Assembly: GCF_031755915.1 (NCBI RefSeq)
Contig: NC_083380.1
Coordinates: forward strand, 27,014,001-27,078,000
Reading direction: 5' to 3'
DNA: 64,000 nt
Source: Ziziphus jujuba
Taxonomy: Eukaryota > Streptophyta > Magnoliopsida > Rosales > Rhamnaceae
The translations under genes were made by a program, and so were the position numbers. Below are positions 49,384-61,089 of the stretch, piece by piece. How positions within the stretch are numbered: the first letter of the stretch is position 1; each line of letters begins with the position of its first letter. The notes under the pieces were generated by a model, which had not been told where the DNA came from, did not search any database, and worked only from the letters and a program-made list of their open reading frames with translations.

Positions 49384-51323
49384 TTATTTTCTAATAATAA
49401 AACATTCATATAAGTTTTTGTTTATTTCATCTTATTATAAGTATTTATATTAGCTTAAATATCTATATAATATATATAATATATAAAAGAAGAAGCGTAT
49501 GCATCACGTGTCAGCATATTCATCTTTCAAATTTTCTCCAAAAATATTTATTCTAATTTTAATTTTATTTATTATTATTTGTTGTTTATTATTTTACCTT
49601 TCATGTATATAACCAAATATATGTAAAATGAATTTTTGATATAACTATCCATAACTATCAAATAATTGATAAAATTATATATGGTAATCATTTTGAAATG
49701 AATTTAAAATAAATAAAATATTTGATTTTATCTTATTTATCAAATATATATATTTACTATTTTTAAATTATATATTATTCTTATTCTTATTCTTATTATA
49801 TTATATTATATTATATTATATTATATTATATAACTTAAAAAGAGGTCATCTATATAATATATAAAAATAAAAAAGTCACTAAAATTTTTTGTCATATGTG
49901 ATTTTTATATTTATTCTGTTCCCTCCAAAATCATTAAAAAATTAAAAGTTAAAAATAAAATTATCTTAAAAATTCTGCAATTTTAAAATCATTGCCATAT
50001 ATTTCTTTATATTCATTTTATTTAAAAACATTTTAAATAAATAAAATCCAACAATAGATTTGTTTAAAAAATTTCACAATATTAATAAAAGTTGAAAGGA
50101 ATAATTTGATCTTAATTTTTGAAAAAATTCATAATAAATAGGTATTATCATGGTTTGGCTTTAAATATTTGCAACAACATGTACAATAGTTTTAGAATAA
50201 TCCATATAAATGATATTTTCACAAATAATTTATATAAATAATATTTCCAAAAATAAAAATTATACAATCTTCTTAAAACTTGGAATAAAAAATTTGATCT
50301 TAATTTTTGAAAATTTCCATAATATGTGGGTATGAAGATTTTGTTTTTGGTGATGGAATAAAATTTGGAAGGAGAAATTTTGTTCTCTCCTTATTTGGTT
50401 ACTTTTTCAATTTTTTAAAGATTAGGTAAAAAAACATATATATAATAAAGTATATTTTTATTATTAAATATATTTCACACAAAAACTCTATACATATACA
50501 TATTTATATATGGATACGTAATAAATGAAATTTTATTATAAAATAATAAGATTAATATATGGTAATTACTAATGAAATTGATCTCTTTATCTGAAATTTA
50601 AAACGGATAAAATATTTTTTAATATTTTTAAAAAATTGCTCAAAATATACTCATATATATATATATATATATACACACACATGACAAGATTTAATTAATA
50701 TGGAGTAATATAAAATCAATTTTATATAAAATGTGGATTTCGTATTTAAAAGTATAAATGATTATTTACAATGTAATAAAAATTATAAAAAACTAATGAC
50801 CATTAATTTGATTTGTAATTATAACTGAGTTCATTATTGTGATTTTATTCAATCTCAAATCTTAATTGTTATCCCATGTTGATTTTATTTTATTAACAAG
50901 AATGATAATTTTATTAAATAATTAATCTACTATTTAATTATTTTTTTATAATTGTATTATTATGTTCTTAAATATAAAAAATGGATAAATTCGATTTGGA
51001 ATGATAATTATTAAATTTAAATTGAAAGTGAAAAATTAATAATTATTTATAATTTTAATATTCGATATTAAATTATTTAATATCTAATATTCAATATAAA
51101 ACAAAATTGAAGATTTTTCAGGAATATGTTAAAGTATGATTTTTATTAATCATAAATATATAATTGCACAGGGTTTAACTAATATTTATAAGATAAAATA
51201 TTCTATATATGGTATAAATAATTATAAACAGAAACAATGAGTTATAAAATTTAGTGAAAATAGTTATTTTACCAAAAACATCTTAAAATATATAAAAAAG
51301 AAAAAATCCCTAAAATTGAAGCA
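49384..51323. other. AT-rich region with possible Helitron ends
   Basis: No gene is supported. Similar leader-like stretches occur at 49463-49560 and 49848-49935 (tctatataatatataaaa, then a tgtca/tgtga motif, then tccaaaa), which look like plant Helitron 5' ends. A gcacagggtttaacta stretch at 51168-51182 could be a matching 3' end. A pentamer microsatellite (TTATT and variants) lies at 49772-49831. Confidence 0.3.
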
Positions 51324-51325
51324 TG

Positions 51326-51359
<34 letters not shown>

Positions 51360-51502
51360 ATCTATCATGGGGACCGACCGCATGCCTCCTGTGCGGACCA
51401 AACATGTGATCAAAAGTGGAGCCATCTGATCTGCACATTTGGCATCAACGGTTCTGGACAAAAGTTGGTCTCACGCGAGAATTTTGGCCAAGGCTCCCCT
51501 GA
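51324..51502 (+). repeat. Left inverted arm
   Basis: (TA)n, then (GA)n, then tctatcatggggaccgaccg onward to gaattttggccaaggctccc. The same order is found on the minus strand at 61010-60825. Most differences between the arms are C/T or G/A changes, as expected from decay of methylated cytosines. Confidence 0.85.
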
Positions 51503-51504
51503 GC

Positions 51505-51720
51505 CCTTCGCAGCTTCCTCTTGTATTTGCCTCTGCATTTCCCCTTTCCATTCGTGAGATCTTTAGCCAAATTTCCCTTTCCCCTTCACAGCTTTCTCTT
51601 CTATTTGCCTTTGCATTTCCCCTTTCCATTCGTGAGATCTTTGGCCAAATTTCCCCTTCCCCTACGCAGCTTCCTCTTCTATTTGCCTCTGCATTTCCCT
51701 TTCCCATTCGCGGCTTCCTG
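51505..51720 (+). repeat. Tandem repeat, 78-base period, about 2.7 copies
   Basis: Units start at 51505, 51583 and 51661, with cagcttcctcttctatttgc and attcgtgagatctttggcca in each full unit. The period is 26 codons, so the open frame at 51439-51912 repeats a peptide of 26 residues (QLPLLFASAFPLSIREIF type). That frame starts in the inverted arm, is Pro/Ser/Leu/Phe-rich, and is probably not a real protein. Confidence 0.85.
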
Positions 51721-51912
51721 TTTTATTTATCTCTACTTCCACACTTCCACCATTATAGACACTGCAAGCCACAGATCTCCAGCTCACGGGAAAGCCGTTC
51801 AGCCCCACCCGTTCTAGCCATTCTCCTGTGCTGCTTCCACCGGCCACTAGATTCTCCACTGCTTCCACTAATTACCAGATTCTCTAGTGCTTCCACCATC
51901 GAGAGTATGTAG

Positions 51913-53058
51913 GTTAAATCTGCAACTTCTATATGTCAATTTACCTTCCAATGTTATACTAGACATACAAAATAACTTTAAAATTTGCATAAATAATATA
52001 TAAAAAAAAAGACTATCGGTTTCACTCAGGAAACGTGATGATAAAAAAAATATTTTTTACCAAAAACAAAATAAATAAAAATTGGGCTAGTCAAGAAATG
52101 ACTGGAAGTGTAAAAGTGAGTGGTTAGGCAAAAATGTGTTTCAATAAATAATGATTTTGCATGAGCATATATTTGCACGGGGCTCCACTCAACATTAATG
52201 GGTTTTACTCCTTTTTTTTTTTTTTTTTTTTTTTTTTGGGGAATTCATCTCCTCCTCCAAGTAAAAGAATACATTTGGAATGTTATATTTTTTATAAATA
52301 GCCATATCAACGACTATACAACTTGTTCAATTTATTTATTTTTCACATACATTTTCTCCCCCTAGCTTTTTATAGTTTTCTGCTGATCTGAACGGTAGTA
52401 AATTGCTTTAATTTCATACCTACGTTCATATATATACTAAGCTTTTGCTTCTCAACATAATATATGCATATTTTGTATTAATTAAGCAATTGCATCATAT
52501 ATGAAAATTAGATGATAGTTACATGTAAATATTTTTTATTTTTTATTTTATTTTATTTTATTTTTTGTGAAGAATATGTTATATGCATTTGTTTGGTTAA
52601 ACAGTACCATAATATTATAGAATATGTTGTATGTTTTATTATTTTTTAGTTTGATTTTGCTGAAGGAGTATAAGAATAATTAATTGAAGTGAAAATGTTC
52701 GAAAAGAGTTAGATAATGTTTGCAGATGCTCTAAGAATATTCAATATGGTCTGAGAATCTTTATTTCGCACGAAATATATAACAAAGAGGGGTGACAGGA
52801 TAAGCATGTACAGGAATGTTGAAAGTGAATGTTAAGCAAACCGTATGAATATGGAAAAACGTGCTAATATATATTTAGTGGTTGTTATTGCTATTGCTTG
52901 ATAGTCATTGTTATTGCTAGGTTAGATTCGTTCATTTATGTAGAAAGGTTACTGGTGGTTTTTTTTTTTTTTTTTTATATGTCTTTTGGCTTTTTATAGC
53001 TTATTAAATCCTACCTTGTGTCCTTTAGAAATCACAGCTGGAGATTAGTTGTGTAAGC
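51913..53058. other. Spacer inside the candidate element
   Basis: No gene is supported. It contains a T run at 52214-52237 and a second T run at 52958-52976. Sequence just before 53059 would be the leader of the GRF gene. Confidence 0.4.
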
Positions 53059-53499
53059 ATGTCAACAAGTACTAGTGATGTTCAACCAATCCAAATATGC
53101 TCATGTGGGCAATATATGCATTTAAAAACATCAAGGATAGATAAGAATCTAAATCGTCAATTTTGAAAATGCTTAGGTGGAGAACAGGTTGTACATAATT
53201 GTTCCATGTGTTAAATTTTTATTTGTTTTTGCTTATAAATTAATTAAATTATATATGTTTATATGCCACAGGAAAAATGATATAGTAGATTCATTTGGAC
53301 AAAAGAAGGTGAAGCTAAACTAGAAAAAATTGATGTATTTATCGGTGAAGTTCGTCGTTTATCTTTGGAAGTGGAGAAATCTAATAATATTCTTGAAGTA
53401 ATTCAGAAAAATACTAAGAGGAGCGACCAATATGATGTTAAGACGATCATATTCCTTGTACTTTTATTATTTATTTTCTTTAAAATGTTAGTCGAGTAA
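53059..53499 (+). pseudogene. GRF-type zinc-finger protein with coiled coil and C-terminal membrane anchor, broken
   Basis: Two exons, 53059-53187 and 53272-53499, join in phase 0 at GT-AG borders. Exon 1 gives MSTSTSDVQPIQICSCGQYM, then RQF, a TGA, and KCLGGEQ; exon 2 gives EK, a TGA, YSRFIWTKEG, a coiled stretch (LEKIDVFIGEVRRLSLEVE), and the membrane segment IIFLVLLLFIFF before the stop. GRF fingers read C-x-C-G ... FW-x-C ... C-x-FFxW, so the two TGA codons fall exactly where Trp and a zinc-binding Cys are expected. Proteins with this GRF, coiled-coil and anchor layout are common in plants and often occur inside transposons; their role is unknown. This copy is dead unless UGA is read through, which I do not expect. 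Confidence 0.75.
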
Positions 53500-53789
53500 G
53501 CCATCAAGTAAGATATATGTATGTTTGGTTGGTAAACTAATCATGTAGTAAATTCTACCTTATGCTTGTGAAGCACCATATGTATCCTATTAAGCTTACT
53601 GTATGTTTTGTTGAAATTGTCTGTTATAATTAACTATGCAATATGATGTGTCAAGTATGTTGAATTGTTTGATGAATTGATTCCCATTTTATTCCCTTTA
53701 TATTGCTGATGTGGTTCACGTAATGGTAGCCCTTTGGTGTGCGTTACATGCTTTCATTGATGATTTTTATAGGTTCTTGTTTCAAATGT

Positions 53790-53938
53790 ATTCATTATCA
53801 ATATTAGTATTAACCCTAAAACCAAATCATATTACCTTTTTGATGGCTATGCACATCTCTCTTCTGGGCTTGCTTGTGGTCTTGCTGGGCTTGCGGCTGG
53901 AATGGCAATTGGTATAATTGGTGATGCAGGTGTCAGGT
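53790..53938 (+). pseudogene. Vacuolar ATPase subunit c (proteolipid) exon fragment
   Basis: Translation gives [20 protein letters not shown] followed by [15 protein letters not shown] and IIGDAGVR. These are the highly conserved third membrane helix and preceding loop of VHA-c (normally [20 protein letters not shown]). The match fades upstream of about 53790 and stops at a GT donor (gtcag/gtaata) right after GVR, the place where I believe plant VHA-c genes have an intron. The next exon (ANAQQPKLF...) is not found. So this is a copied piece of genomic DNA rather than a reverse-transcribed mRNA. It cannot make a working subunit. Confidence 0.8.
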
Positions 53939-54456
53939 AATATTATTATTGTTATTATTTTTTTCTGTCTGCATTACCACATGTGCAGATAAACTTAAAT
54001 TTACTTGTTTCTGCTTCTTTTAGATAAATATGTCATCAACTTCTGTAACTGTGTTTGAGCAGTATTTCTTTACATATTTGCAAATCTTTGTGCTTGATTT
54101 GAGTTCTGAATTACTCATATTACTATGAAAGAAGCTTCACTTTTTTAGTTGTTCTTCAGTTAATGGTGGCTGAGCAGTGCTCATAATGTTCTTGAAAATT
54201 ATCATTGTGGAAGTGATTGCTCAGCTCCAATTGTTTGATGGTGTTTTATTTATAGATGTAGGATTAAGTTTCTCGAACAAATAAATGCGTTTGAATATGT
54301 ACTTGTTTGGTTTTATCTGTTTGTGTACTTTTTGACGAGAACCGTTTGAACTAGTGTAGAATATGTAATTCTTGAACTAATGCATGTACGATTTTATTTT
54401 CTTGCAAAATGCTGGGTCGTGGGGCATTTCATCCTTAAATAAAATTGAGAGGGAGA

Positions 54457-54487
<31 letters not shown>

Positions 54488-57184
54488 CAAGAGAGAGAGA
54501 AAGTTGTGGGGGAGTTATGATATGGATTGGATTTGCCTAACCCCTCATATCATGATTGATCTATCCCTTATATTTTTGACCTGTTTATTTGAATATATTA
54601 GAATTTGCCTAATTTATGTATTGTCATACTACATAATTCCTTGTTCAAAATTTTCCAGGGCCATGGTAAGTCATGCTTAAAGAAGCAAATGGGTCTTATG
54701 CTTGTGCTTGTGCAAGCTGACATTTCTAAAATGGTGAGTTTCCAAATCTTGACAGGTGGGAAATTTTACATGCTTGAAAAGGTGGGAAATTTACATGCTT
54801 GAAAAGGTGGAAATTTTTAAATGCTTCATTGGCTGGCTACTGAACTGACAGTAAAAATTCTATCTTCTTTTACAGGTTTCAATCCTTTGGAGTAAAAATC
54901 CATAAGCTATGGTGTAGACCATTTTGAAGTGCAGATTGATTGATCTGGAAAAAAAGGTGCTATGAACCATTTGGTGCTTGAGCTCATTACAGCTTTTAGC
55001 CTTCATACTAGTGACAATGTTACTATTGAAGCAAGTTGGTTGTTGAATTGTACCATGAACCCATTTTAAATGTACCAGAAAAGTTAATGTTGACAAATGT
55101 TGCCAAATGAATGTATAGGTTCCTGTTGTAGCTCACTAGCTTTGAAAGTGTAACTTGGATGTTTGTGTTGTGAATAAATTACTGAAAGTTAAGTTCTATA
55201 AATTCTTTTCCAATTTTATTATTTTTGTTTTTTCCTTTTTTTTTTTAACCAAAAGTGTGTACTGTTAGATAACTAACAAAAAATCATTGTTGGCATGCCT
55301 ATAAATAACACCAAAAGTATCAATAAATAAAACTACAGCAAATTGACACCAAGAACAAATTAATCAATTATTAGCACAATAGTTCCCATTAAAGGTTTTA
55401 AAGAAAAACGACATGCCTGCTGCAATAAATTGAAGATAAAAGCACAGAGATACTAAAATAAAGAAGCAACTGATAACAAGATCAAAAGTTCCAAAATGAC
55501 AACATACATCAGTACACTATGATAACTATTTCTTGATTGAATGAAAACTTTGTTAGATGAACAATTAACTGTCACTAAAGACTGCATAAGTTGCACTTAA
55601 TTTCTACTCCTCTGCAACATAAGCTCCCTGCACACATAATTTATGCTCCTTTGCAACACAAGCTGCATGCTGAAAAGGAAAAAGGAAAAATAAATCATCA
55701 TCAGAACTTTTAAGTCCAAGTCCACTAGTGCTGCAAAAGGAGACAATTATAATAAAATGAAAAACAAGAGCAACTAGAAACAAACGATGAAAACAAAAAT
55801 AACAAGCAAAAACTATGAATGGACCTAAACATAAATATAAAATATTATATGTCACACAAATGATTAGCGAAGATGCACAAATACTACCTGCAGTCCAACT
55901 TCATTGCTGCCTCACATGAAAGAGTATAGTTGTTGCGGAACCAACTTTGCAGATCGAGGAAGGATTTGATTCGAAGAACAATGTTGCCATACTACGTTAA
56001 GTCACTGGTCTAGTACAAGTTCATGAAGAGCTTTTTTACCTTTTGACTTATTAGAAATTTATTGAGTGCAGGAACATAAATTCAAATATTTGTGAGCATG
56101 TCCAAATGATAACTTGAAGATAGACCATAAGAACTGTTGAGCAAACTAGTATTTCACCATTGAACTTCACCTACAGCAGATTTCTCATTAATTTTCAACC
56201 ACATTTTCTGGCAACATTAAATTCTAAGCAAACTAATTTATCTAATCAGCAGTATTTTACCAACATTAAAAAAACAAAAAAAGATGACTAGCATCAAAGT
56301 GGTTGCAGTTTAGCATAACATAGACAATATTCTCTATAAAAGATACCAAATGAATATAATTGCAGCAATAAATAGTTACATACTTCTCAACAACCAAGAA
56401 ACCATACTTGAGAGACAAAGGCAAAACTCCAACAGCACTTCAAACTGTAACCACCAGTTCAAAAACCTTCTTTACAAGTCCACTAGGATATCAATGCTGG
56501 CAGAATCCTTCTTCACAGCTTCAATCCTTCTTTGTCCTTGTTTGTGCTTTCATCTGGGCTGAATACCATAGCAGATACCCCTATCCATACAAGAACAAGC
56601 TAGCATAGTATACTCTTATGTCCTGACTTACACTACACCACCACAGTGAATGTACCCAGCATAATAAATACCGATGCCACCAATGGCAACCATCTACATG
56701 AACAAAACAGTTACTGTCCAAATTACATATTACAATGAGAGGCATGCATTACACAAATAAACAGCCAACCAGCAGACATTCATTCCAAGATTCAAAAAAC
56801 ACTTCATATTACAATAAATAAGAAGGTACGGAGTCTATTATCATTACACAACCATATTTTACTAACTAAGCTTATAGTTCTTTCAATCGGATAGAAAACC
56901 ACACCAAACTACAAATAAAACTATTTCCTCCAAGCTGATGCAAGATACTTTATCACATCCAGGGGGTCATTCCAACTTATTTCTCATGCAGTCCTGTCAA
57001 AACGAAGTAAGTTATTAGATAAGCAGCATGTTAGTCCAAGAAAATGTTGAAGACGATAAGGAAACCACTTAGTTTTATACCTGTAGAAGTAAAACTATCA
57101 ACTACATAGAGCAGCAGCATGGTTTGTACAAGGTATGATCATTTTAATTGCATAAGAATAATTAATAATAAATGTATCATTTTC
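53939..57184. other. Non-coding middle of the candidate element
   Basis: No intact gene is seen. It includes (GA)-rich sequence at 54448-54502 and a unit of about 26 bases repeated nearly three times at 54755-54832 (ggtgggaaattttacatgct). Some stretches (54850-55130, 55860-56040, 56400-56720) have exon-like base composition but no family I recognise. They may be further captured fragments or introns and UTRs of the transposase gene. Confidence 0.4.
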
Positions 57185-59392
57185 TTACGAATTGTTGAGG
57201 ATTGGATAGTTTCTTTTGTCGTGCAATTGCCTAATTTTTCCACAACCATTGCAACGTCGACCTTTATACTTTGCGGTAGTCGTTGTCTTCTCTTTTCCCC
57301 CTTTTAATCTTCTTCCACATCCCTTTGCCCTCACTTGAGATGGGTCTTTCAAAGCTTTAGAATCATTAGCATTACTACCTTTTTTAGAAATGCCTCTACT
57401 CTTCATGTTGATAACTATGGATTTAATCTTGTCTAGCAAACTTTGAAGACCATCATTCACAATTACACTTGCCTCTTCATTTTTTATGGCTTTATCAATG
57501 ACTTCCGAAGCAAGTTGTAATAGTTTTGCTCGCCACATCAACATTGAACTTTGTTTTCCACTTATCTCAACACCTTGCTTATCGGAGATTATTTGAGTTT
57601 TTGTAACTCTAGTCCACCTTGTCATGATATATTGATTTGGCAACGCATATTACCAAAGAGTCGCAAGAATGCCAAAATATGTCTACAAGGAATTCCTTCA
57701 CTCTCAGACTTCTTACAAGTACAAGATGCATAGTCCAATACTTTATCATAAGCAATTTTCCGAACTCTATGAACACACCATTTGGACTACTCTCGACCAC
57801 ATACATTTTGTGAATATCATTTTCATGAACAAGTTGTGGCATTGTTAGTAAGCTATGCCATAACTCATCCTGAAACTTAAGGAAAATTTTGCGTGTGTAA
57901 ATCTTGGGTATTTGTTTTTCCATTTCCAATGGCAATTTCAAAATAGGCTTCTCATTAATATCAATATGATCAGCCCATAACTTTTTGTGACGTTGATGTG
58001 CAAGTGCCCTACTAAATTGAAGTATGAAATCCATCAATGAGTTTTTATTTGAAACATACTTCTTGAAAAATGCATGGGAGCTTTCTGCATGTTGGCTACT
58101 TGACATTCCAATTGAGAATATATGATTAACATATGCGGGCACCCATCTTGAATGTATCTCAAATGTTGATTTCAACCAATCATTATCATATAGGCTTGCC
58201 TTCTCGATGGTAGTCACCCATTTTCTTTCAAACTCTTCAAGGCATTCTGATTCCCAAATGTATTATTGGTAGTCCTTATAAAAATCTCTATAGGTGATTG
58301 CATTTAAATATGTGGAAAACTTCTCAAGTATGTGCCAACTACAATACCTATGAAATGTATTTGGTAAGCTTTGAGCCATAGCCTTTGTCATTGCAGGATC
58401 TTGATCGGTAATTATCATCTTTGGGTTGTTAATAGGCATACTATCCTTTAATAGCTCAAACAACCAAACAAACAATTCAGTTCTTTCATCACTTAAAAAA
58501 GCACATGCAAAAAGCACCATTTGACTGTGATTGTTAACCCCAACCAAGGGTGCAAATATTATACCATACCGATTAGTGTTGTAAATTGTATCAAATACAA
58601 TTACATCACCAAAACATCCATCAGCTCTTCTAGATACCGAATCAGCTAAAAAACAATGCTTCAATTTACCATCATCATCTACATCTATTTAAAAAAAAAA
58701 AAAAAGCATGGATCCCTTTCTTGCTCGGTTAGGAAATAATCCTTCAATAGTTCAGCATCTTGTCCTCTTAATTCATTACGCAACTTAGCTTCATGGTTAT
58801 AGATATCCTTCTTCGTACACCCAATATTCTCTATACCTCCAGCTTCAAATTCAAGAATACTTATTTGTTGGTGAGTTGGCACATTTCCTGTTGAAAACGT
58901 TTGGGATAGTGATTTGTTGGCTTTAGACACACTACAATGTGACCTTAATAAATGCACTCTTCGCGGGGTTGATAATGGATGACTATGTTTTTCAACAAAT
59001 ACACTGATGGCATATTTACCCAATTTTGACCTCACCATAGCAAGTTTTGCCTTACAACTTTCTCTTGTCATACCCTGACACCTTTTTTTCTCACATTCCT
59101 TTGTAGAGGACACTCCTTCCTTATAACACACAAATTCTTTCCTCACAATTTCATTCGTATCTTTACATCTCTTAGTGCAACTGCTACAAACACTAAACCC
59201 CACCTCTTTTGCATATTTAATGTAAAACTCATGTGCCTCATCTATCGATTCAAATTGTTGTCCAACTTTTGGTTTGCAGTTTTCTAACACTTGGGGAATG
59301 TAAACATCATCAATGGATTTCAAACATGATAGCAAGGATATTTCTTCAACTACTATAGGATCATCATTTGCTTCTAACTATAAATCATTCAT
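57185..59392 (-). pseudogene. FAR1/FRS-type MULE transposase, broken
   Basis: Minus-strand order: start Met at 59392; FAR1 DNA-binding domain (about 59280-58960, with FYIKYAKEVGFSVCSSCTKR and EKHSHPLSTPRR); MULE transposase domain (58640-58300, with VIVFDTIYNTNRYGIIFAPL, IITDQDPAMTKA and RYCSWHILEKF); middle region (58217-57760); SWIM zinc finger at about 57735-57665 (SCTCKKSESEGIPCRHILAF, read in a second frame); and a C-terminal basic zinc-knuckle region (CNGCGK) ending at 57185. Breaks are a stop four codons after the first Met (MNDL), a frameshift in a T run at 58691-58705, a TAA near 58260, and a frameshift near 57770. FAR1/FHY3 are domesticated members that act in phytochrome signalling; this broken copy between inverted arms is more likely a real transposon gene of the Jittery/FAR1 group. 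Confidence 0.88.
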
Positions 59393-60596
59393 GTTTCCAA
59401 TATTGCAAAGCTAATTGCAACCAAATGAGCTTCCTTTCAATCACTTTCTAGCCTAATAGACAGCAAAGCAAAACCATAACAAACTTTCATCAATTAACAT
59501 GGTAATAAACATCAAATTTTAACATTTAATGCAAATATATAAACAAAAAAATAGGCATAAGCTGATATTTTCCCAACTCATCAAAATATAAGTATGTGAA
59601 CAAAGAACCTTGTAAAGTATTTACTAGTTTACCACGGGCAAATCTACTCATTTATTCCCAAAAAATATTAAAAAAATTGTTGTTTCATTCTCTGTTCAAA
59701 CATGTCAAGTCTATATTCTGGAAGTGTTCTTATATATGGCAACAATATAACCAGTTAAATTTATCCTCTCTGACTTGTTCTCCTCTCTTCATTTAATATT
59801 CAATTACTCCAATAATTATATATGTTATACTGTTCTGATCTGCTTCTATATTTTGATATGTTATAAATTCTTTTTTTTGTAAACATTTTTCTTTTTCTCT
59901 TTTTCTTTCCATACTGTCAAAATGCATATGTCATTGTCTGTCTTTCATCAAGCAAAATGAACATATATATATATATATATATATATTTTAAATCGTTAGC
60001 TAGGTAGCTCAATTAATATCGAATCCTACGTACACAATATGAATCTAATGATTCTAATCACACCTACACATACACTTGGTCGGTCCCCATATTTATATGA
60101 TCGAAGATGATGATGATGATTCTAAATAAATAAAGAAAAATAGTGAACAAAAAAACAAAATTGTGTTTAGACATAAAAGGAGTTTAAATGAAAATCATGC
60201 AATCTTAGAGCAGAAGGTTGAAGGTTGTAAGAAATTTCCATACTCCCCATCACCTAATAATACTAGGATTAGAGTTGATGAACTTCCCCACTTGTAACTT
60301 TGATTCAATCCTTTCATTTTCTCAATCTCTTCATCTATGATGTCCTACTTTTTCCTACACATGTTAATAAATAAATAGATAAACAAATAATATATGGGAT
60401 ATGATGGCCTTAATTAGATTTTCTTTTTCATTTTTTTTTTACTTAGATTATTGAAGCATAAAATTTCAAGCGACTTGCATTTTCAATTTGGATAGGACTC
60501 AACGATGCAAGACTACATGATCGGTTCCATGTAATTGAATGATAAAAAATATAAAACATATAACCAAAATGAAAAAAAAAATTACAAACTATAAAA
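59393..60596. other. Spacer between the transposase gene and the right arm
   Basis: No gene is seen. There is an (AT)n block at 59964-59987. This would be the leader or a 5' intron of the transposase gene if its promoter is in the right arm. Confidence 0.4.
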
Positions 60597-60824
60597 TCAC
60601 CAATAGAGGACAGAGGCACTCACGGTGGTTGGAACGGTTGGGCTGGAACTAGAAGAGGAGAAGAGGAACCAGAGTAGAAGAGGAATGAGCTGCTGGGTTC
60701 GCAAGGATGACAATGGTGGTGCGAGGTGGTGGGTTCGCAAGCGTGGTGCGAGCTGGGAATTTTGGCAAAGCTGTTTCGAGCCGCTGCAAGCGGGAATGTG
60801 AGTTGCTGCAAGCAGGAAATGGGA
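60597..60824 (-). other. GC-richer segment next to the right arm
   Basis: Read on the minus strand, this continues from the arm with Ser/Pro/His/Leu-rich open frames (60620-60871) and then accgtgagtgcc, a possible splice donor at about 60630. It may be a transcribed leader exon starting in the arm. It differs from the segment next to the left arm. Confidence 0.35.
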
Positions 60825-60958
60825 GCCTTGGCCAAAATTCTCACATAAGACCAACTTTTGTCCAAGACCATTGATGCCAGATGTACAGATCAGATGGCTC
60901 TAATTTTGATCACATGTTTGGTCCGTACAGGACGCATGCCGTCGGTTCCCATGGTAGA

Positions 60959-61010
<52 letters not shown>
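60825..61010 (-). repeat. Right inverted arm
   Basis: Minus-strand reading is (TA)n, (GA)n, tctaccatgggaaccgacgg and onward to gaattttggccaaggctccc, matching the left arm at 51324-51502. The microsatellite is part of the inverted match, so it probably belongs to the element. Confidence 0.85.
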
Positions 61011-61089
61011 TTATTAAATTAATTATTATCGATTATATTTATATATATATATATATATTTATTAAATTAATTATTATTGATTATATTTA
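60990..61089 (+). repeat. Tandem duplication just outside the right arm
   Basis: An AT-rich unit of about 55 bases ending in attaattattatcgattata occurs twice in a row, the second copy with one C to T change. It contains (AT)n blocks. Confidence 0.7.

Larger units (their letters stand above)
51324..61010. mobile_element. Candidate large Mutator-like element with long inverted terminal arms
   Basis: Arms at about 51324-51502 and 60825-61010 are inverted copies of each other. By eye they are close to 90 percent alike over some 140 bases, and both begin with (TA)n(GA)n. Inside are a broken FAR1/MULE transposase on the minus strand (57185-59392), a broken GRF zinc-finger gene on the plus strand (53059-53499) and a V-ATPase c-subunit exon fragment (53790-53938). 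Two genes reading inward from opposite arms is the layout of MuDR. A target duplication cannot be seen because the tips are microsatellites. The alternative is two independent insertions of a small repeat around unrelated debris. Confidence 0.5.

Noticed and set aside
51439..51912. Open frame of 157 codons starting in the left arm
   Set aside because: It is made of the 78-base tandem repeat and low-complexity Ser/Pro/Phe sequence. The same first residues arise in the right arm because the arms are inverted copies.
54384..54680. Open frame with a GREREREKES-like stretch
   Set aside because: The charged run is only a translation of the (GA)-rich microsatellite at 54448-54502.
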